From the NCBI GenBank assembly GCA_963818725.1, contig CAWFTU010000012.1, positions 62,001 through 126,000 of the forward strand: DNA of 64,000 bases, given 5' to 3'. A program made the translations under genes and the position numbers. Positions 42,153-51,037 of the stretch are shown here, in pieces; position 1 is the first letter of the stretch; every line of letters starts with the position of its first letter. This stretch comes from DATFDN01 sp963818725 (GTDB lineage: Bacteria > Pseudomonadota > Alphaproteobacteria > Acetobacterales > Acetobacteraceae). The notes under the pieces are model-generated. The model worked only from the letters and a program-made list of their open reading frames with translations, did no database searches and was not told the DNA's origin.

Positions 42153-43301
42153 GTGCCAGACATGCGGCTCTCCCTGGATCGTCGCGGCGTCCTGCAAGGC
42201 TCGGCCGTGCTTGGCGGGGCGCTGCTGACATGCAGCATTCCCCTTGACCATTCGTCCCATGCCGATCCCGTTCGGATCGACGCCCCCATCGTCGACCAGC
42301 TTACCGTCCGGGAGATCACCGACGGCACGCACGACATCTTCCTGCGCCCGGCGGAATTGCCCGGCCTGACGGTGCGACGCACCGGATTTCCGGAGGCGCC
42401 GCAGGGCAAAACCCTGGAGAGCGAATGGGGCCTGGCACTGCACCTCGAATCCCGCAAGGGCGAGGAGACGCGGCGCTACCTGCTCGATTTCGGCTTCACG
42501 CCAGATGTCTATGCGAACAACCTCGAACTGTTGAAGATCGATGTTGGCCAGGTGGACGCGCTTATCATCAGTCACGGTCACTACGACCATGTTGGCGGCC
42601 TGATGGGGTTCCTGGAGGCGCAGCGCGCGCGGATGCGCGAGGATCTGCGCCTGTACACGGGCGGGGAGGACAATTTCTGTCATCGCTTCAATCGCAATCC
42701 GGATGGCCGCTTCACGGCTTTCGGTACTCCGCTGGATCGCCGCAGGCTAAAGGCGCTGGACGTGCAGCCAGTCCTGTCGGAGGTGCCCGTCATCGTGGAA
42801 GGGCACGCCTTCACCACCGGCGCGGTGCCGCGCACCAGCATCGAGCACGTGCTGCCGAATACTTGGGTGGAATACGGAATCCAGGATGGGCTCGGGTGCG
42901 CCTCGAACGCGTACATGAATCACCATTTCACCGCCGAGGAACTCGCCGGCAACCCGATGCCCGATCAGCATTGGCATGAGCATGCCACCTGCTTCCGGCT
43001 GGGTGATCGCGGGCTCGTGGTCATGAGCTCGTGCGGCCACGCCGGCATCATCAACACGCTTAGGCGGGCGCAGGACATAAGCGGGGTCAACAAGATTTAT
43101 GCGCTGGTCGGCGGCTTCCATCTGGCGCCGGCGCCGGACGACTACCTGCGCAAGGTTATGGCGAAGCTGAGGACGTTCGACCTCGAACATGTCCTGCCGA
43201 TGCACTGTAGCGGACAGAATTTCATCGATCTGGCCAAGCGAGAGATCCCGGACAAGCTGGTCCTTTGCGGCACTGGAAGCAGCTTTACCTTTACGGCATG
43301 A
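42153..43301 (+). CDS. MBL-fold metallohydrolase with Tat-like leader
   Basis: A 382-aa protein. GTG 42153 has AGAAGG at good distance; ATG 42162 is an alternative. The N-terminus (DRRGVLQGSAVLGGALL) looks like a twin-Arg export signal. The metallo-beta-lactamase signature is SHGHYDHVGG, with later metal ligands in MSSCGHAG, GGFHLAPAP and PMHCSG. It resembles the large MBL proteins related to 7,8-dihydropterin-6-methyl-4-(beta-D-ribofuranosyl)-aminobenzene 5'-phosphate synthases, but the substrate is unknown. Its 3' end overlaps the convergent sulfite oxidase gene by eleven bases. Confidence 0.8.
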   Translation: MPDMRLSLDRRGVLQGSAVLGGALLTCSIPLDHSSHADPVRIDAPIVDQLTVREITDGTHDIFLRPAELPGLTVRRTGFPEAPQGKTLESEWGLALHLESRKGEETRRYLLDFGFTPDVYANNLELLKIDVGQVDALIISHGHYDHVGGLMGFLEAQRARMREDLRLYTGGEDNFCHRFNRNPDGRFTAFGTPLDRRRLKALDVQPVLSEVPVIVEGHAFTTGAVPRTSIEHVLPNTWVEYGIQDGLGCASNAYMNHHFTAEELAGNPMPDQHWHEHATCFRLGDRGLVVMSSCGHAGIINTLRRAQDISGVNKIYALVGGFHLAPAPDDYLRKVMAKLRTFDLEHVLPMHCSGQNFIDLAKREIPDKLVLCGTGSSFTFTA

Positions 43302-44385
43302 GGGGGCCGTCGCCCACGCGCACCCGAACGCGGTGCCAGGCGCTCGTGACATAGCCCTTCGGGTTCCAGACATGCTCCGCCCGTTCGGGCTGGGTCTGGG
43401 CGGCGCCGTCCCAGGCGCGGACGATGAGCTCGCGGGCACCGGACGGCACGTCGACGCGGGCGCTCCATAGGACCCATGCCCACCGTTCGCCGTGCCCGTT
43501 CTCAATCTCGACGCCCGTCCAGGACCGGCCGGAATCGGCGCTAACCTCGATCCGCTCGATGGGGCGGCCGGACGCGATCGCGTAGCCGCGCAGCACGGCC
43601 GGCCCGACAGCCACGACGGCGCCATCGGCCGGAGCGCAGATCACGGCAGCCAGAGGAAACTCGTAAAGGATTGTGCCGGCGTGCGGATCGATGCTGTCCG
43701 GGTTCATCGAGGAGGGATAGAGCTTGTACTCCGTCTGCTGGAAATGATTGTCGGACGGCCTGTCCTGGACGCGAATCGCTGTCAGCCATTTCGGGCTGCG
43801 GGCGCCGATATAGCCGGGCACGACGGCCCGCAGGGGAAAGCCGTGCTCGGGCGCGAGCGGGGCGCCATTCATCTCGTGGGCGAGCAAGACCTCGGACGAC
43901 AAGGCTTTGGCCAAAGGGATCGATACGCCGTACGTGAACCGGCGGCCGTCCTTGCTGATCGTGTCGGCGGCCTCGAACGCGACATGCAGCTCCGCTGTCG
44001 TGTCGTCGCAGGAACCGGCGGCGCGCAGCACGTCGCCGAGCGCCACGCCGGCCCACTCGGCCGTGCCAATCGCCCCAGCTCCCCATTGCGTGCCGCTGAC
44101 CGGCGCGACCGCGTTCAATTCAGCGCGCCGATTGCCGGCACATTGCAGGGTTGCCGTCACCACGCGGCGCGGGAAGCGGGAGCGTAGCTCGTCTATCGAC
44201 AGGTCAAGCGGCCGGGAGACCAGTCCCTCGACCCGCAGCCGGTGCCGCGCGGCGTCCAGGCGAGGGATCTCGCCGTGCGTGCGGATGTAAAAGCGCCCAA
44301 CCGGCGTGATGAACGCCTCGGCCAGCAGCGCAAGCGGCGTCTCGGCATTGAGCGGGTCGGTCCTGTGGACGATCAACGCGGTCAT
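43291..44385 (-). CDS. Sulfite oxidase family molybdopterin oxidoreductase
   Basis: A 364-aa protein from ATG 44385. The Mo-coordinating Cys is C82 (ATLQCAGNRRAEL). The molybdopterin domain continues with GTAEWAGVALGDVLR, EMNGAPLAPEHGFPLRAVVPGYIGARSPKW (a typical block), and the C-terminal dimerisation domain has EVSADSGRSWTGVEIE and RAWDGAAQTQPE. There is no Tat leader and no haem domain, so it should be cytosolic or leaderless. Oxidising sulfite to sulfate would complement the sulfur genes 8-12 kb away. A SorA-like or plant-type role are both open. Confidence 0.87.
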   Translation of the reverse strand: MTALIVHRTDPLNAETPLALLAEAFITPVGRFYIRTHGEIPRLDAARHRLRVEGLVSRPLDLSIDELRSRFPRRVVTATLQCAGNRRAELNAVAPVSGTQWGAGAIGTAEWAGVALGDVLRAAGSCDDTTAELHVAFEAADTISKDGRRFTYGVSIPLAKALSSEVLLAHEMNGAPLAPEHGFPLRAVVPGYIGARSPKWLTAIRVQDRPSDNHFQQTEYKLYPSSMNPDSIDPHAGTILYEFPLAAVICAPADGAVVAVGPAVLRGYAIASGRPIERIEVSADSGRSWTGVEIENGHGERWAWVLWSARVDVPSGARELIVRAWDGAAQTQPERAEHVWNPKGYVTSAWHRVRVRVGDGPLMP

Positions 44386-44460
44386 ACTCAGTCGAACGTG
44401 GCCACTGAGGCGCGGTTTTCTCGCCGGTTGCACAAGCGTATGGATGATCCATCTCGTCCG

Positions 44461-45567
44461 CTATTCCACAACCGGCGCATCCCGTCCCTCGATGGCGGCG
44501 CGCAGGAGCGCCGCGCTGCGATAAACGCCATGCACCATCTTGCTGTACGGCAGGAGGACAAACAGCGCCAGGATGAAGCCGAGATGCACCGCGAGCGCAA
44601 TGCCCATGCCCGTGGTGGCGCGCAGGCCCAAAACGGCGAGACCGGTTCCGGCCGCAAGAAACAACAACAGCAGCAGCGCGGCGTCGGCGCCCAACAGAGC
44701 GCGCGCCTGCGGGACAGGATCATCGACCAGTTTCATCGCCAGCAGCCCACCCGTGCCGGCCATCAGCGCGACGCCCCCCACCGTCCCCAGCAGCACCGGG
44801 GCGCTCACGAACGGATAGGGCGCGGGCCAGCCGAGCACGGCATGACAGAAGAAGCCCGCGCAGGTCGCGGCGAAGCACAACAGGAATCCGTAAAACATCG
44901 CGTGGTGCAGCCACCGGCGGGTCATCGAGAACCGCTCGGAGTTGTCATTGCAGCCGTGACCGCCGCCGCCCAGGTTGCGCAGGCTGAGAACATCCCACAG
45001 CGCCCGCCCGAGTGCTGGGATCGCCACCGCGCGTCGGGTGCCGGCATCACGCCAGAACCGCGCGGCTCCCATCCCCAGCGCGAGGAGCGCGAACGCGAAA
45101 GTCGCGCCGGCGACACCCTGCATGACCCAGAGCGGGACGACCTGATAAAAGCTTTCGGGTTGCATGCCCCGGCTTGCGTACAGCGCCGCGCCCTCGTTGA
45201 GGCCAATCGTCAGGACCAGGACAAGGGCCAGCGCCGCGGCGGTCAGCAGCGCCACCACGGTGCCGTTGCGATGGAACGCGCGCGCCAGCGGCGCCGGCCA
45301 GGCGTACTCCTCGTAGCTCTGCGCCCGCAGGGTGGCGAGGCTGCGCGGCACGTTGATTCCCCACTCGTGCGGGGGCGCGTACTGGCACGCGTAGTAGCAG
45401 CCACGGCAGTTGTGGCAGAGATTGGCGAGGTAGCTCAGATCGCCAGAAGAGAACTCCCGCCGCAGTTCCATGGCCGGGAACACCGCGCAGAAGCCCTCGC
45501 AATAGCGGCAGGCGTTGCACACCTCCATCTCGCGCCGCGCCTCGCGGACCGCATCAGTTTCGCGCAT
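44461..45567 (-). CDS. tcuB: Tricarballylate utilisation 4Fe-4S/membrane protein TcuB
   Basis: A 368-aa protein. The N-terminal domain binds two iron-sulfur clusters (CNACRYCEGFCAVFP at residues 17-31; LCHNCRGCYYACQYAPPHEW at 50-69). The rest is a membrane domain of about six helices (DUF3483-like) with His residues such as HHAMFYG that could hold haem. TcuB reoxidises the flavin of TcuA and passes electrons to the quinone pool. Its start overlaps the tcuA stop by 14 bases, so translation is coupled to a gene that is itself frameshifted here. Confidence 0.88.
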   Translation of the reverse strand: MRETDAVREARREMEVCNACRYCEGFCAVFPAMELRREFSSGDLSYLANLCHNCRGCYYACQYAPPHEWGINVPRSLATLRAQSYEEYAWPAPLARAFHRNGTVVALLTAAALALVLVLTIGLNEGAALYASRGMQPESFYQVVPLWVMQGVAGATFAFALLALGMGAARFWRDAGTRRAVAIPALGRALWDVLSLRNLGGGGHGCNDNSERFSMTRRWLHHAMFYGFLLCFAATCAGFFCHAVLGWPAPYPFVSAPVLLGTVGGVALMAGTGGLLAMKLVDDPVPQARALLGADAALLLLLFLAAGTGLAVLGLRATTGMGIALAVHLGFILALFVLLPYSKMVHGVYRSAALLRAAIEGRDAPVVE

Positions 45568-46953
45568 GGCGTGCCGCCTGCTCCCCCGCGATGCGGCCGA
45601 ACACCGTGCCGATGGTCATGCCGAACCCGGCCAGATAACCTCGGCCGAGAATGTTGCCCGCCATGATCTCGCCGGAGGCGAACAGGTTGGCGGCCGGCCG
45701 GCCGTCCTGCATCAGGACCTGCGCCCGCTCGTCCACGCGCAGCCCAAGATAGGTGAAGGTGATCCCCGGCCGCAGCGGGTAACCATAGAAGGGCGGGGTG
45801 TCGATCGTCTGCGCCCAGTTGGTCTTGGGCGGGTCCAGCCCCTCGGTCGCGCTGCCGTCCAGGCGCGTATTGTCGAACCGGCCCGGGCGGACGGCTTGAT
45901 TGAAGCGATCGACCGTGGCGTGCAGCTTCAATGGATCAAGCCCCAGCCGCTCGGCAAGCTCGCCCGGCGTGTCCGCCCGGATCGCTGGATAGACGGACGG
46001 CATGAACAGCTTCACCGCCTTGGCGTCGCAGACCGAGTAGGCGATCTGGCCGGGCTGCTGTGCGATCAGCCGGCCCCAGATGGCGTAGCGCTTGGGCCAG
46101 ACATCCTGGCCCTCGTCGTAGAACCGATCGCAGTCGCGGTTCACCACGACGCTGAACGGCACGCTGTCGAGCCGCGTCGTGATCCCGCCATCGAATTTCG
46201 GCGCCCGCGCGTCCAGCGCCACCGCATGGCACTGCGTCGGGTCGCCCACGCTGGCGACGCCCTGATCGAGCAAGTTCCGCAGCACCCGGCCGCGATTGTA
46301 CGGCGTACCCCGGATGACGAAATTGTCCACGGCGTCGCCCCAGTACTTGCGCATCCAGTCGAGGTTGCCCTGGAACCCGCCGCTCGCCGCGACCACGGCG
46401 CGCGCCTGCACGGTCTGGGGAAAGCCCTTGTAGGTGATGTCCGCCGCGCGCACCGCCCCGTGTTCGAGATGGAGTGCCAGAACTTCGGTATCATACAGGA
46501 TGTCAACGCCGAGCCGCTCGGCGGTCAGATAGTAGGCGTTCACCAGCGCCTTGCCGCCGCCAAGGAAAAAGGCATTGGTGCGCGACAGGTTGAGCGTGCC
46601 GGTCAGCGATGGCTGGAACCGCACGCCGCAATCGCGCATGAAGCCGAACACGCCGGAGGAGGCGCGGATGGTCATGCGCGCCAAGCCCTCGTCGGTGTTC
46701 CCGCCAGTGACGCGCAACAGGTCGTCCCAGGTACCTCGTCCTCCACATACGCCTCGGTGAGCACCTCGGTCGGCTGCGTGTGCATGGCGCGCAGGTTGCG
46801 CGTGTGTCGGCTGTTGCCTCCCCGGAACGCTCGGGGCGCGTGCTCGGCCAGCAGCACGCTGGCACCCGCCTGCCGCGCCGTGATCGCCGCGCACAGCGCC
46901 GCGTTGCCGCCGCCCGCGACCAGCACGTCCCAGGTTCGGGTGAAATCGGGCAT
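45554..46953 (-). pseudogene. tcuA: FAD-dependent tricarballylate dehydrogenase TcuA, frameshifted
   Basis: ATG 46953 starts MPDFTRTWDVLVAGGGNAAL with the FAD-binding GGGNAA motif. The frame carries on to EAYVEDE and then is lost between about 46726 and 46740. The remaining protein (WDDLLRVTGGNTDEGLARM through ASGEIMAGNILGRGYLAGFG to the stop at 45554) lies in another frame. A one-base loss (or two-base gain) explains it. Restored length is about 465 aa, normal for TcuA. Either the gene is recently inactivated or the sequence has an error. It is coupled to tcuB downstream. Confidence 0.87.
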
Positions 46954-47095
46954 GGCCCGCTACGTAGCGTAGCCCTCCATCACCGGGCAAGAACAGCACC
47001 TCGCTTCGCGCAAGGCGGAAATCCGGCCAGTTGACGCATTTCCGCGATGGCCCACATGGCTGTCCTCTAACACGATGATACCCTGAGGAGTGTCC

Positions 47096-47593
47096 ATGTC
47101 GAAGGCCACCTCGCGGAAACCACACCCTGCCTCCGCCGGGCTGGCGGTCGGGATCGACGAAGCCCTCGTGCGTGCCGTGGTCGAGACCTTCTATGGGAAG
47201 GTGCGCCGCGACCCCATGCTCGGTCCGATCTTCAGCGAAGCTGTCGCCGACTGGCCGGAGCATCTCGATCGGCTCTGTGACTTCTGGTCATCTCTGATCT
47301 TGATGACTGGCCGCTACAAGGGCGATCCATTCGGTGTGCATCTCGCGCTTCCCCCACTCACCGACACGCATTTCCGGACCTGGCTCGGACTGTTCGAGGA
47401 GACGCTCGGCGCGCTTTGCACCCCGGATCAGGCAGAGGTGTTTCGAGTCCGGGCCGAGCGGGTGGCGGAGAGCCTCAATCTAGGGCTGGCAATACGGCGC
47501 GGCGAGGCGCCCCTGCCCGCGAGGCGGCCAAGATCCGACAGGCCCGTTCAGCCGGCCGCCAGACGGCGCTCGACGAACTCCAGCCGGTCCTGA
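47096..47593 (+). CDS. Group III truncated haemoglobin
   Basis: A 165-aa protein. GAGGAG precedes ATG 47096 by five bases, a better start than GTG 47090. The group III globin pattern is clear: VVETFYGKVRRDPMLGPIF, DWPEHLDRLCDFWSSL, TGRYKGDPFGVHLALP with the proximal His, then FRTWLGLFEETL. The fold ends by about residue 135. The last 30 residues are Arg/Pro-rich and overlap the 3' end of the convergent isomerase gene by 46 bases, so the tail may be an artefact of a shifted stop. A role in oxygen or nitric-oxide chemistry is usual but undetermined. Confidence 0.87.
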   Translation: MSKATSRKPHPASAGLAVGIDEALVRAVVETFYGKVRRDPMLGPIFSEAVADWPEHLDRLCDFWSSLILMTGRYKGDPFGVHLALPPLTDTHFRTWLGLFEETLGALCTPDQAEVFRVRAERVAESLNLGLAIRRGEAPLPARRPRSDRPVQPAARRRSTNSSRS

Positions 47594-48147
47594 CCCCAGA
47601 AGATCTCATCCCCGATGACATAGCTCGGCGCGCCGAAAACGCCGCGTGCGAGCGCGTCTTGGGTATCGCGGGCGCGCCGTTCCGCCCATCGCTCCTCGGC
47701 ACCCAGCCTACTCAGCGCCGCCGCATCGAGGCCGACCTCGGCGATCAAACGGGCCAGCGTCGCCGCGCTGCCGGTGTCCTGATCCTCTTCCCAGAGCGCC
47801 TTCAGCACGCGATGCGCGAGCGCGATGGCGGGAGCGTCGCCCATGGTTTCGCGCGCGGCAATCACGCAGTGCGCCGCCAGAGCCTCGTTGGCGGGGAAAA
47901 ATTTCGGCTTGATCTGGATTAGAATGCGCAGGTGCTTGCGCCAACGTTCCAGCTCCATCAAGCGGTAGGCTTGCCGCTGCGGCGAACGCTTAGGCAGCGG
48001 CAGCCCGCCAGAGGCTGGGAAAATTGTCCCAAAATCCACCGGGAAGACGCGCGCGCTGGCGCCGTGCCGCGCGGCCATCACCTCCAGCCGCGCGGCGCCG
48101 AGATGCGTCCAGGGTGAATTCAACGAAACGTAATAATCGATGTGCAA
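47548..48147 (-). CDS. 2-hydroxychromene-2-carboxylate isomerase family (DsbA-like)
   Basis: A 199-aa thioredoxin-fold protein of the NahD/kappa-GST group. The N-terminus MHIDYYVSLNSPWTHLGAA has Ser-Pro-W in place of the DsbA CxxC, as in these glutathione-dependent isomerases. The C-terminal GVFGAPSYVIGDEIFWGQDR is diagnostic. The natural substrate may be an aromatic breakdown intermediate or another thiol adduct. It lies just outside the ISNCY element; the region upstream is repeat and insertion-sequence DNA. Confidence 0.88.
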   Translation of the reverse strand: MHIDYYVSLNSPWTHLGAARLEVMAARHGASARVFPVDFGTIFPASGGLPLPKRSPQRQAYRLMELERWRKHLRILIQIKPKFFPANEALAAHCVIAARETMGDAPAIALAHRVLKALWEEDQDTGSAATLARLIAEVGLDAAALSRLGAEERWAERRARDTQDALARGVFGAPSYVIGDEIFWGQDRLEFVERRLAAG

Positions 48148-48262
48148 CGATATTCTCCTGTCCCGCGCGGGCCCAGAAGCGACTGCCCTGTGCCTGGTCT
48201 CTCATCCGTCATTCCGGCGAAAGCGGCAATCCTGTCGGTCCCCGTTTGAAAAGACATCTTTT
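48148..48262. other. Short flank between the isomerase gene and ISNCY copy 1
   Basis: Contains CATCCGTCATTCCGGCGAAAG, cut here to the core TCATTCCGGCGAAAG, a phrase typical of alphaproteobacterial dispersed palindromes. No gene. It must hold the isomerase promoter on the minus strand. Confidence 0.4.
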
Positions 48263-48448
48263 GTCCCCGATAGAAATGTCACCGGGGATTGCCGCGCGAA
48301 GGTGAAATAGCGCCCCAGGCGGGCGCGCCTCCTCATCGGCCAGCACCCTCGATGAGCCGTGTGCCCGACGGTTCGGATGATCACTCTGCCGCCGCGGCGA
48401 GAACCGCGCGCGACGGTCGCCCCTTGCTTGGTCTGCCCGGTGCCTCGA

Positions 48449-48456
48449 GATTGTTC
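48449..48456. repeat. 8-bp target-site duplication, left copy (GATTGTTC)
   Basis: GATTGTTC directly precedes the left terminal repeat GGCGACTATGCACTT, and the identical octamer follows the right terminal repeat at 52083-52090. Eight-base duplications are the rule for IS1595. Confidence 0.9.
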
Positions 48457-48479
48457 GGCGACTATGCACTTTACAAAAC
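48457..48479. repeat. Left terminal inverted repeat of the IS1595 element
   Basis: Begins GGCGACTATGCACTT and matches 19 of 23 bases of the inverted sequence at 52060-52082. It begins immediately after the target duplication. Confidence 0.9.
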
Positions 48480-48520
48480 CAGCCGCCAAGCCTGCGGCCC
48501 GGCCCCTCGCTCTTTGAAGC

Positions 48521-48688
48521 CTACCGCGGCTTCTTGGGCCGCCCCTTCTTCTCCTGTCCCTTGTCGCTGCCGTCGTCACGCTTGGGTTGAGCAGTCGGAG
48601 GCGGCACGCCCAGAGCGCGGCCCATGATCTCGTCGAACTGATCCGCTGGCATCCGCATCTCGTCGGGTTCGACGGGCTTCTTGTTCAT
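48521..48688 (-). CDS. Small antitoxin-like protein
   Basis: A 55-aa protein from ATG 48688. The core PADQFDEIMGRALGVPPP fits the short helical antitoxin that accompanies RelE/ParE-type toxins, followed by a highly basic tail (KRDDGSDKGQEKKGRPKKPR). Its start overlaps the stop of the toxin gene in ATGA, giving toxin-then-antitoxin order. It is the last cargo gene of the IS1595 element, 42 bases from the left terminal repeat region. The reading frame is intact. Confidence 0.75.
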   Translation of the reverse strand: MNKKPVEPDEMRMPADQFDEIMGRALGVPPPTAQPKRDDGSDKGQEKKGRPKKPR

Positions 48689-48954
48689 CGGTACGCATCC
48701 TTGCGGTGATCAATGTCGATGACGATAACCTCATTCGGCCGACAGACATACAGAATGCGGTAATCGCCTGAGCGGACTCTTCATACTGCGTCCATGCCGG
48801 ACGTTATGCCAATCAGCTTCTTGCACCCTGGCGGATGCGGATCGGTCATGAGGCTTCGCATCTTCTTCGTGACCTGTGCCCGCAACTTGCCCGCCGGCAT
48901 GGCGTCGAGAAAGGCCGCGGCCCTTGGGCCAACGAAGAACCCATAGAGGGCCAT
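48685..48954 (-). pseudogene. RelE/ParE-superfamily toxin gene with an in-frame TGA
   Basis: From ATG 48954, four bases after the methylase stop, the frame encodes 89 codons: MALYGFFVGPRAAAFLDAMP, then KLRAQVTKKMRSLMTDPHPP and CKKLIGITSGMDAV. A TGA at 48783-48781 follows, and the same frame continues RVRSGDYRILYVCRPNEV and IVIDIDHRKDAYR. Both halves are classic RelE toxin (the VYRVRxGDYRILY strand and HRKDxYR C-terminus). The stop sits where relatives have Tyr or Trp. The toxin is thus cut in the middle and presumably inactive, while its antitoxin is intact. Confidence 0.8.
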
Positions 48955-48958
48955 GCCG

Positions 48959-51037
48959 CTAGGAAAGCCATAGCTTCATCTTGTCTTCGAGCGCGTCGCC
49001 GCTCAGTACCGCAGTAGGGTCTTGCTCGATCTCAGCCAGCCTTTCCGCCGCGATCTCGGCATCAAGGGCGTCCTCCGCGATTTCAAGCGCGACTCGTTCC
49101 ACCCTAAGTCCTTCCGCGATGTGCTCGCGCACACGGGCAAGGACGGCCTCTGTGTTCGGGACCGGGTAGTTGGCTATCCGTTCGGGCGTGATCTTCCGTC
49201 CGTAGTTGAAGCGCCAACGCTCTTGCCTGATCACGGCGGCGGCGACGTAGAGCAACTCGTCGGGAACCCCCTCCTTCGGTATCAGCACTAGGCAGTCATC
49301 CGTCACGCCGCACGGCCACTTCTGGACATGGGCGCGCCCGATGCTGCCCGTGCTCGGGACGGTGACGAAGGGCGGATGGATGAGATCGGGGAAGTCGAAG
49401 AAGCCATAACAGCCATTGTCGATCCCGCTTGATGAGATGACGAGAGCCTTGCCTTCCGTCAAGCCGTCTTTATTATGCAAGGACTTCTGGCCGTAGTAGA
49501 TATGAAAGTAGCTTGAGATTACCGACGCACCGGGCGCGGCCATCGCGGCGCTCTTTCTATTGCGCTTGCTGGCGTGATAGTCGAAGGGCGTGAACTCGCC
49601 GCGTGTGATGGCATCATTGAGCGTGACGAGTTCAGGTGCGTGCGCCACCACGAAGGCCGCACCGTTGCGGGTGAGCGTGGCAGACTGTGCGTTGATCTCA
49701 TTCGTTGAAAGCGGCCTCGCGGGTATGTAGTAGCCGGCGTCCCACCCAGCCCCCTCGATCAGCGGCGACCATCCGCAGAAGCCAGGGATCGTCTTGCGGT
49801 GTCCATAGGCTTCGAGAGCCAAGGATAACTGCTCGCCTTCAGTGTGGACCCTGACATTCTTGCGCCGCCGGAACCCGTCGTTCTCGACGCGGCAAAAGAA
49901 CACCTCGTGATCTGGCTTGTGCTTAATCCCCTTGGTCATCATCAGGATGACCGTGTAGGACGACGCGTAAGGGGCGAACAGCTCATCCGGCAACACGATC
50001 ACGCCATCTAGGGTGTTGCTGTTGAGAACGGTGGAGTGCCAAGCGATTTGCTTGCTCATGAGCGAGCGAGGGACCACCGCCGCCATGCGCCCCCGGTGCC
50101 GCAGACCTTCAAGGGAGCGCGATATGAAACGCTCAGGAGGCGTGTCAGTCTTGGCGTGTGGAAATGGCGGGTTCGTCAGGATGATGTCCGCTTTCCCGAC
50201 CGATACTCGTCCGAGGTGAAGCAGTCGCCGCGATGCACGCTGGTGGACCCGTCTCCGCGCAGAATCATGTTGGCGACGCAGAGCGCAGCCGTGACAGGTT
50301 CCTTGTCGAAACCGATGGGCGTTCCAGAACGCCTTCGCGCACGCCTGGTTGATGTCCGATAAGATGTGCGCCGGGTCTTTGCGGATGTTGCCCTTCGACT
50401 GCCAGAGGGCGAGCATGATGGCCCCGACCACGGCCGGACGAAACTCGTCCTTAATTCCCGATTCGCGCAGGAGCCGGTTGATCTCATCCGCGCGGGACGC
50501 AAGCGCTTCCGGCCGCGGAATGGATACCCGTCGGAGTTCCGTGTGGCCGTCGGGAAGCGTGAGCCGTTCGAGATCGGCTCGCGGTGGTATCCAACTGATC
50601 GGGCGGCCGTCATAGGTCACTGCCTGCCAAGAGGAGCCCACCCGCTTCGATACGCGAAGCTGGAATGCCTCGTCCGAAGTGCCAGCCAAAGCGATGGCGA
50701 TGAGCCGCGAGCCGGTTTCCCAGAGCGCGTCTGCGTAGTCCTCGGCCTCGGATATAGCCTGGGCTATCTCGGAGGCGAGCGGCTTGACCTCAATGACCGC
50801 AAAGGGCTGTTGCGTGGTGCGGTCGAAAATGATGGCTTCGGGGATACCGTGCCCGCGGCCCGACTTGCTCGCATTCACGAGGGCCTGGGCAAGCTCTGGG
50901 TAGGCTCTGTATTCGTTCTGATACAGCACATCGCCGTTCGGCGGCTTTCTAAGCTCCCATCCTTGAGACACAAGGAGATCGTTCAGAAGGTGCTCTGACC
51001 GCCGTTCCGAAACGTTTTTGATCGCAAGCGCGACCAT
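48959..51037 (-). pseudogene. Restriction nuclease/N6-adenine methylase/specificity fusion, internally deleted
   Basis: A 692-codon frame from ATG 51037. Residues 1-110 resemble an HsdR-N type PD-(D/E)xK nuclease (AIIFDRTTQQPFAVIEVKP gives Asp and ExK). The middle is an HsdM-like N6-methylase with motif IV NPPF in ADIILTNPPFPHAKTDTPPE. The C-terminal third (GAGWDAGYYIPARPLSTNEI, later KWPCGVTDDCLVLIPKEG) resembles a specificity domain. Around 50308-50320 sequence is lost: KAFWNAHRF jumps to a segment that, in the next frame, reads FDKEPVTAALCVANMILRGD. The SAM-binding FxGxG motif is absent. A one-base loss near 50198-50205 returns the frame. Likely inactive. Confidence 0.8.

Noticed and set aside
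48202..48627. Overlapping frames on both strands left of the antitoxin gene
   Set aside because: They span the ISNCY end and the IS1595 left terminus and are not conserved-looking proteins, apart from the short ISNCY tail reconstructed separately.
48781..48783. TGA in the toxin as selenocysteine or a programmed stop
   Set aside because: No selenocysteine-insertion-like hairpin context is evident, the toxin family has no such residue and a nonsense mutation in a decaying cargo is simpler.
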